NCBI GenBank assembly: GCA_028276215.1 | Contig: JAPYWT010000033.1 | Span: 5,001 to 11,556 of the forward strand | Source of the DNA: Thermoflexus sp. | GTDB taxonomy: Bacteria > Chloroflexota > Anaerolineae > B4-G1 > DUEL01 | Length of the DNA stretch: 6,556 nucleotides | Reading direction: 5' to 3' | Part shown: in pieces, positions 5,013 through 6,556 of the stretch | Numbering within the stretch: the first letter of the stretch is position 1 | Layout: each line of letters starts with the position of its first letter | The notes under the pieces: model-generated | The model's database searches: none | Told to the model about the DNA's origin: nothing | What the model saw: only the letters and a program-made list of their open reading frames with translations | Made by a program: the position numbers and the translations under genes

Positions 5013-6461
5013 TTAAACGGCCCACAGCGCCTCTCTGGGCAGGGGCAAACTCCCGCTCAGGTCGTGCAGGGAGACGCGAAGGTGTCCCTCCGGCCCCGGG
5101 TCCACGCGTACGTAGGTCAGATAGTGGGGGGTCGTGAAGGATTCGGGATGTTCCAGCAATCGCTGCCAGTCCTCCCGACTGGCCTGAGAGAAATCCCGCC
5201 ACCACGTCCAGGTGCCACTGTTGGCGTAAACGCCCCCCTGCAGCACGTCCAGCCGCGCCTGGTGCGTGTGACCGAAAACGACCAGAGAGACGCCCCGTTC
5301 CCGAAGGATTTGCTGCGCCGCCCCCACCAGATGGTCGCTGAACCCCCGGCTGATCCGCTGACCGGCCTCCAGAAAGTCGGGTTGCGGCGGGGCCGGGCGG
5401 CCCGCGCGGCGGAGGCGACGGACCCGGGCCCGGAAACCCCGGAGGGCCCGCAGGAGGCCCGCGGTGCTCATAGCCTGTGCGCGGATGGACGGACGCCCGG
5501 TTTCACCCCCCGCCGGAGTGAGAATATTGTACGGCCCGATGCTCTGCAGGACCTCCCCCAGGGCCGCGTCCAGTTCCCGGCGGAAGGCCGGGTCGTCCGC
5601 ATAGCGGCGGGCCACTTCGTCCACAGCGCCCGTGCGGACCGCCTCCAGCGGCGGCGGTTCCCCCTGCCCGGCCGCGAACGGGTGGAAGACCATCCCCGGC
5701 AGGGCCGTCAGCAGAACGGCCAGCGCCTTCAGGGCGAAGGCCGGTTCCAGCACCATCCCGTAGGCAATGAGGGCCGGGATCGGTTTGACCGCGTCCACCC
5801 ACCACTTTTCGTACTCCACGTGGTTGAAGAACTCTATGACGAACCGGGAGCCGACGGGGGTCTTCAGACGGTCGGGATGGCGGGGGTCCACCGGGTTTTC
5901 AAAGTCGTCCAGGGAATTCAGCGGGTCCCCATACTGGTTGCCGTGCTCCACGTAGACCCCATCCTGGAGGACCGAGCGCGCGGCGAAGGTCAGGAGGGGC
6001 GCCCGGGGACCGACGGCCCCCAGGGCCTGCCGGATACGCTCCTGGACGCCGGGCCAGTGGAGTTGCAGGTCATGGTTGCCCTTGATGACGGTCACCGTCC
6101 GGCGGGGGCGCTCCGAGAGAAACCCCGCCAGTCCCTCAAAGACGGGGCGGTGCCCGGCGATGACCAGGTCGGTCCGCAGGACGGCATCCGCCTCGGTGGT
6201 GGACCGGTAGGCGTCCTCCGGGTAGGCGGCCCGGGGGTCGTACTCGGAGACCGGCACGGCGGGGACCTGGAGGTACTCTATGAAGTCGCCGTTGATGATG
6301 AGGTCCATGGGCCGACCGGCGGACTCACTCTCATCCCGCAGGCTCATCAGAAAGTCGGAGAACTGGCGGTCGTGGCGGAAGTCCTCCAGCGGGTTGGCGC
6401 CACCGAAAGACCCGGCCCCCAGATGCAGGTCACTGAGAATGATTTTGGTGGATGCGTCCAT
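5013..6461 (-). CDS. Calcineurin-like metallophosphoesterase with a long insertion
   Basis: This encodes a 482-residue predicted two-metal phosphoesterase. All family blocks are present: DLH (D11, H13) in SDLHLG, GD (D59) in IINGDFIEY, GNHD 128-131 (N129, H130), the H of VEHGNQYGD (H173), and GHTH 397-400 (H398, H400). These can be matched to the metal ligands and catalytic His of LpxH-type enzymes. The substrate cannot be told; cyclic nucleotide, nucleotide-lipid pyrophosphate and protein phosphate are all possible in this superfamily. The stretch between H173 and H398 is much longer than in compact LpxH-like enzymes. It contains a hydrophobic segment (about 228-262, IPALIAYGMVLEPAFALKAL onward) that may contact the membrane, and an Arg-rich stretch (338-356). 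There is no signal peptide, so the protein is cytoplasmic or peripheral. The start has AGGAGG (6467-6472) 5 nt upstream. It is separated by 541 bases from the regulator gene, so co-transcription is uncertain. Confidence 0.9.
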   Translation of the reverse strand: MDASTKIILSDLHLGAGSFGGANPLEDFRHDRQFSDFLMSLRDESESAGRPMDLIINGDFIEYLQVPAVPVSEYDPRAAYPEDAYRSTTEADAVLRTDLVIAGHRPVFEGLAGFLSERPRRTVTVIKGNHDLQLHWPGVQERIRQALGAVGPRAPLLTFAARSVLQDGVYVEHGNQYGDPLNSLDDFENPVDPRHPDRLKTPVGSRFVIEFFNHVEYEKWWVDAVKPIPALIAYGMVLEPAFALKALAVLLTALPGMVFHPFAAGQGEPPPLEAVRTGAVDEVARRYADDPAFRRELDAALGEVLQSIGPYNILTPAGGETGRPSIRAQAMSTAGLLRALRGFRARVRRLRRAGRPAPPQPDFLEAGQRISRGFSDHLVGAAQQILRERGVSLVVFGHTHQARLDVLQGGVYANSGTWTWWRDFSQASREDWQRLLEHPESFTTPHYLTYVRVDPGPEGHLRVSLHDLSGSLPLPREALWAV

Positions 6462-6466
6462 CGCCC

Positions 6467-6472
6467 CCTCCT
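6467..6472 (-). promoter_or_regulatory. Ribosome-binding site of the phosphoesterase gene
   Basis: Minus-strand AGGAGG followed by GGGCG and the ATG at 6461 is a strong Shine-Dalgarno match at normal spacing. It supports the chosen start, which also lies directly before the first conserved block (SDLHLG at residues 10-15). Confidence 0.75.
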
Positions 6473-6522
6473 GGGAAAGTTTACCGCAAAGACACGAAGA
6501 TCATTCAGGATTTACGCCACGA

Positions 6523-6550
6523 ATTTTATTTCTTTTAATTCGTGTTGCAA
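6523..6550 (-). promoter_or_regulatory. Candidate promoter of the phosphoesterase gene
   Basis: On the minus strand TTGCAA (6550-6545) is followed after 16 bp by TAAAAT (6528-6523), a four-of-six and a five-of-six match to the -35 and -10 consensus. The -10 lies about 61 nt before the ATG at 6461. The -10 and spacer are framed by an 8-bp inverted repeat, CACGAATT (6518-6525) and AATTCGTG (6537-6544), which could be an operator. The window ends 6 bases upstream of the -35, so further elements cannot be seen. Confidence 0.45.
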
Positions 6551-6556
6551 ACTTCG

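Noticed and set aside
4893..6556. A plus-strand frame of about 554 codons, open to the window edge and starting at an ATG 9 nt after AAAGGAGG.
   Set aside because: It lies in exact codon register antisense to the phosphoesterase. In GC-rich genes lacking TTA, CTA and TCA codons this register stays open by default. Its translation has no recognisable domain, while the minus-strand gene has every catalytic motif.

Overview
The window is GC-rich bacterial DNA holding three genes, all on the minus strand, separated by two unusually long intergenic stretches (about 580 and 540 bases) full of hairpins and repeats. The lipoprotein style (lipobox followed by a Pro/Thr/Ala linker), the large AfsR-like regulator with AAA and TPR parts, and the GTAGCGCAG-type palindromic intergenic repeats together suggest a Chloroflexota genome, perhaps Anaerolineae-like. 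That placement is inferred from style and was not confirmed by a marker gene.

In the direction of transcription (right to left): (1) 6461-5013 encodes a calcineurin-like metallophosphoesterase of 482 residues with all the metal-ligand blocks and a long insertion, preceded by a good Shine-Dalgarno site and a plausible AT-rich promoter. (2) 5012-4472 is intergenic, with a perfect 11-bp GC hairpin that may end transcription of the phosphoesterase, one copy of a dispersed palindromic repeat, and an AT-rich palindrome and candidate promoter ahead of the regulator. (3) 4471-1028 encodes an 1147-residue regulator with a winged-helix DNA-binding domain, a BTAD domain, a P-loop ATPase and a long TPR tail, as in the actinomycete AfsR/SARP family. 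(4) 1027-450 is intergenic, with a series of hairpins, a second copy of the dispersed repeat, a duplicated hairpin of about 36 nt, and three direct repeats at an exact 11-bp period. (5) 449-1 is the N-terminal 149 codons of a secreted lipoprotein that runs off the left edge.

No operon is evident, because the gaps are long and each gene has its own ribosome-binding site. The most interesting link is that the AfsR-like regulator is followed by three TGAGGACG direct repeats at 11-bp spacing, 9 bp ahead of a TATCAT hexamer pointing at the lipoprotein gene. This resembles the operator geometry known for SARP regulators, so the regulator may control its downstream neighbour. This is a hypothesis only. 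I see no clear evidence of a new defence system, phage, integron or CRISPR locus, and no tRNA or rRNA gene.
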